Source: an uncultured Bacteroidales bacterium (GTDB lineage: Bacteria > Bacteroidota > Bacteroidia > Bacteroidales > Muribaculaceae). From it: a DNA stretch of 64,000 nucleotides. Below are positions 62,726 through 64,000 of the stretch, one piece after another. A program made the translations under genes and the position numbers. The notes beneath the pieces are model-generated. The model saw only the letters and a program-made list of their open reading frames with translations, was not told where the DNA came from and ran no database searches. Each line of letters opens with the position of its first letter. Position 1 is the first letter of the stretch. The DNA lies in NCBI GenBank assembly GCA_902774055.1, contig CACYGX010000004.1, positions 49,271 to 113,270 of the forward strand, given 5' to 3'.

Positions 62726-62795
62726 CTGTTACAGCAAAATGGAGGTGGCTGTTACAGTTTTGATGGCGAAAAATTATTTTGGCTCCACTAAATCA
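62726..62795. mobile_element. Possible IS-end remnant (CTGTTACAG repeats)
   Basis: CTGTTACAG occurs at 62726-62734 and 62749-62757 (23 bp apart), followed by TTTTGATGGCGAAAAA. Repeated terminal motifs of this kind occur at IS21-family ends. No transposase is nearby, and the assignment is from resemblance only. Confidence 0.35.
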
Positions 62796-62804
62796 GACGA
62801 TACA

Positions 62805-63626
62805 ATGAAGCTTCACTTCAAAATAAGATTAACTGCTTTGGCGATAGGTATATTATCCTTTACGTCCAACGCCCAAACATCCGAAGAGCCTATGCGTCAT
62901 TGGCAAGCCAGCATTGAAGTTTCTACTTACAACACGCTTGATTGGGGGCTTGAACTGGGTATCAATTACCGTCCAATCAAATATGTGGGTGTGAAAGCAT
63001 CATTAGGCTTAGCCTCAAATTTCACCAGCGGAGAACGCTCTTTTAGTGTGGGAAATATGCTGGTGAAAACCGATAATGTGGATAATGCCTTGTGGCTGAA
63101 CACAGGCATCCAACTGCAAAGTCCAGCCTTGTGGCGTAACACTGACGGCGACCTGCAACTGTCGCTCAAAGCCGATGCCGGCATATCTCTACCGTTCCCG
63201 ACAAATGGCAAGGTAGGCTATATCACTATTCCCAACCAACCGGGTACTTATGTAGAGCAGCCAAAGGAATACGAGAAAAACCATGGTGGAACAGGCTGCT
63301 TCTTCCACCTCAAACCAGCCGTGGCGTTGGACATCGACCGATGTCAAGTGTGGGCAGGCTACACGTGGAGCAACATGGATGTATATAGCAATGTGCGTAA
63401 CGTAGTCATCATGGGTCATCCGTTGAATCTGCCCCACAAACGGACAATGCACGGCCTCACAGTTGGTTTTGGCTACAATGAATTTTTAATTTTGTCATTC
63501 AAATCTGAGCCTCGGCGTTGCCGGGGCTTTTTTCGCATACCAACCGCCGGGAGGCGGTGGTTTGCCTTCAAGGTAGTGGGCGTGGCCGTCCACTTTTTAT
63601 GTCTTTATGCACGGCCCTCTGCTTGA
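62805..63626 (+). CDS. Outer-membrane beta-barrel protein with probable 3' frameshift
   Basis: As read, 273 aa from the ATG at 62805 (MKLHFKIRLTALAIGILSFTSNAQ, signal peptide). Alternating beta strands (WGLELGINYRPIKYVGVKASLGL, LQLSLKADAGISLPF) lead to LTVGFGYNEF at residue 227, a perfect barrel end with C-terminal Phe. The frame then runs on through T5 (63483-63487) and across a terminator, adding 46 Arg/Phe-rich residues. One T fewer would give a stop right after that Phe. So the true product is probably 227 aa. Function unknown. Confidence 0.65.
   Translation: MKLHFKIRLTALAIGILSFTSNAQTSEEPMRHWQASIEVSTYNTLDWGLELGINYRPIKYVGVKASLGLASNFTSGERSFSVGNMLVKTDNVDNALWLNTGIQLQSPALWRNTDGDLQLSLKADAGISLPFPTNGKVGYITIPNQPGTYVEQPKEYEKNHGGTGCFFHLKPAVALDIDRCQVWAGYTWSNMDVYSNVRNVVIMGHPLNLPHKRTMHGLTVGFGYNEFLILSFKSEPRRCRGFFRIPTAGRRWFAFKVVGVAVHFLCLYARPSA
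63509..63533 (+). terminator. Intrinsic terminator GCCTCGGC-GTT-GCCGGGGC
   Basis: 8-bp stem (one T-G), 3-nt loop, followed by TTTTTT. It lies inside the read-through tail of the barrel gene, which supports an earlier stop. Confidence 0.8.
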
Positions 63627-63699
63627 CGGGAGAGGAATGATACCGTGAAGCCGCATTGATGAAACAAAATGTCATCATTGCCCTTGCCGCCTGTCGCTC

Positions 63700-63867
63700 A
63701 TGTACAATTTTTTCCGATGCAAAGTTAGTGCGGGCCGCTGCGACTACAAGACCGTGAGCGTCATATTGGGCCACGCCAACATCGGCACGACGCTCGATCT
63801 CTATGTCCATCCCAACCTGGAACAGAAACAGAAGTGCATCAACCGCATGTTCAAATCCCTCCGTTGA
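63700..63867 (+). pseudogene. Tyrosine recombinase C-terminal fragment
   Basis: Codons 63742-63867 encode DYKTVSVILGHANIGTTLDLYVHP and the downstream QKCINRMFKSL (described in parts), the C-terminal box of phage-type integrases with the conserved LGH and the nucleophile Tyr. The catalytic Arg region and the rest of the enzyme are absent; upstream sequence is unrelated. Remnant of an integrase, marking mobility of the region. Confidence 0.8.
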
Positions 63868-63916
63868 TGATGTTTCTGCTTATATCGTAGTCATAAGCAA
63901 GAAATACCGTAAATTA

Positions 63917-63944
63917 GCCGTGCCGATAAAACGACACGGCTTTT
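63917..63944 (+). terminator. Hairpin terminator after the integrase fragment
   Basis: GCCGTG/CACGGC with an inner CG/CG, followed by TTTTATG. Confidence 0.7.
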
Positions 63945-64000
63945 ATGCAATGACATAGATGGATGAAGCACGAAGTAGAGAGCGGCTCAAATCACATCGT

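Noticed and set aside
63568-63810. 80-aa minus-strand frame over the integrase fragment, with a TAACTTTG-like box at 63721-63728
   Set aside because: Protein has no recognisable feature and is antisense to the recombinase fragment; the box is probably chance.
55801-64000. Direct repeat of the tRNA-Arg 3' end as attR
   Set aside because: No second copy found by eye in the window; the right end may lie beyond 64 kb.

Overview
The window reads as a chromosomal segment of a member of the Bacteroidota, most likely order Bacteroidales. The evidence is the TAnnTTTG -7 promoter boxes (often with TTTG 19-20 nt upstream) in front of most transcription units, the near absence of Shine-Dalgarno sequences, lipoproteins and C-terminal-Phe beta-barrels, and families such as DUF4494, BspA-type LRR proteins, dockerin-bearing secreted proteins and TPR membrane regulators. 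The genus cannot be fixed from the sequence alone.

Layout. 0-4.3 kb: two paralogous outer-membrane protein genes interleaved with groEL and a separate, nearly identical copy of the groEL 3' end; groES-groEL lie downstream of a sigma54-like promoter and an inverted repeat. 4.4-16.3 kb: WG-repeat lipoprotein, queD-queE, TPR regulator, a dockerin protein, fabD, queF-queC and a large LRR/dockerin/SUMF1-fold secreted protein. The four que genes supply preQ0/preQ1 for queuosine. 16.4-28.3 kb: leftward operons with a glutamine amidotransferase, HD protein and Mla-type ABC transporter; a hemerythrin and LuxR pair; and a long collinear run from a YugP-type protease through hisS, a Crp-like regulator, small lipoproteins, an MBL hydrolase and UmuD to an LtaS-like phosphotransferase. 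28.4-39.6 kb: alanine-rich lipoprotein, GNAT, M3 peptidase, mutS2, a candidate small RNA, a C1 aminopeptidase, a GT-C membrane protein, ridA, dedA and rpe. 39.67-41.6 kb: tRNA-Ser(CGA) followed by a small accessory patch (TlpA-like reductase, hicAB). 41.7-55.5 kb: housekeeping genes (C69 dipeptidase, deoD, nitronate monooxygenase-like, DUF4494, yggS, MFS, transketolase, OmpA, MATE, EamA, tilS).

55.6-64 kb: tRNA-Ser(UGA) and tRNA-Arg(UCU), then an AT-richer accessory island. It holds a 5'-truncated LRR gene, an HNH-like Zn protein, a DUF2188 protein with an atypically strong Shine-Dalgarno sequence, an AAA15 ATPase with an RloB protein (RloAB/AbiL type), a small ORF, a SEFIR-domain protein, an IS-end-like remnant, an outer-membrane barrel gene with a probable frameshift, and a tyrosine-recombinase C-terminal fragment. 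This is best read as a phage-defence island at a tRNA gene. Its control region contains two inverted-repeat operators built from the same half-site.

Across the core, short GC-rich palindromes recur in intergenic spacers (three copies of one type, two of another, plus two large hairpins), which looks like dispersed REP-like sequences.
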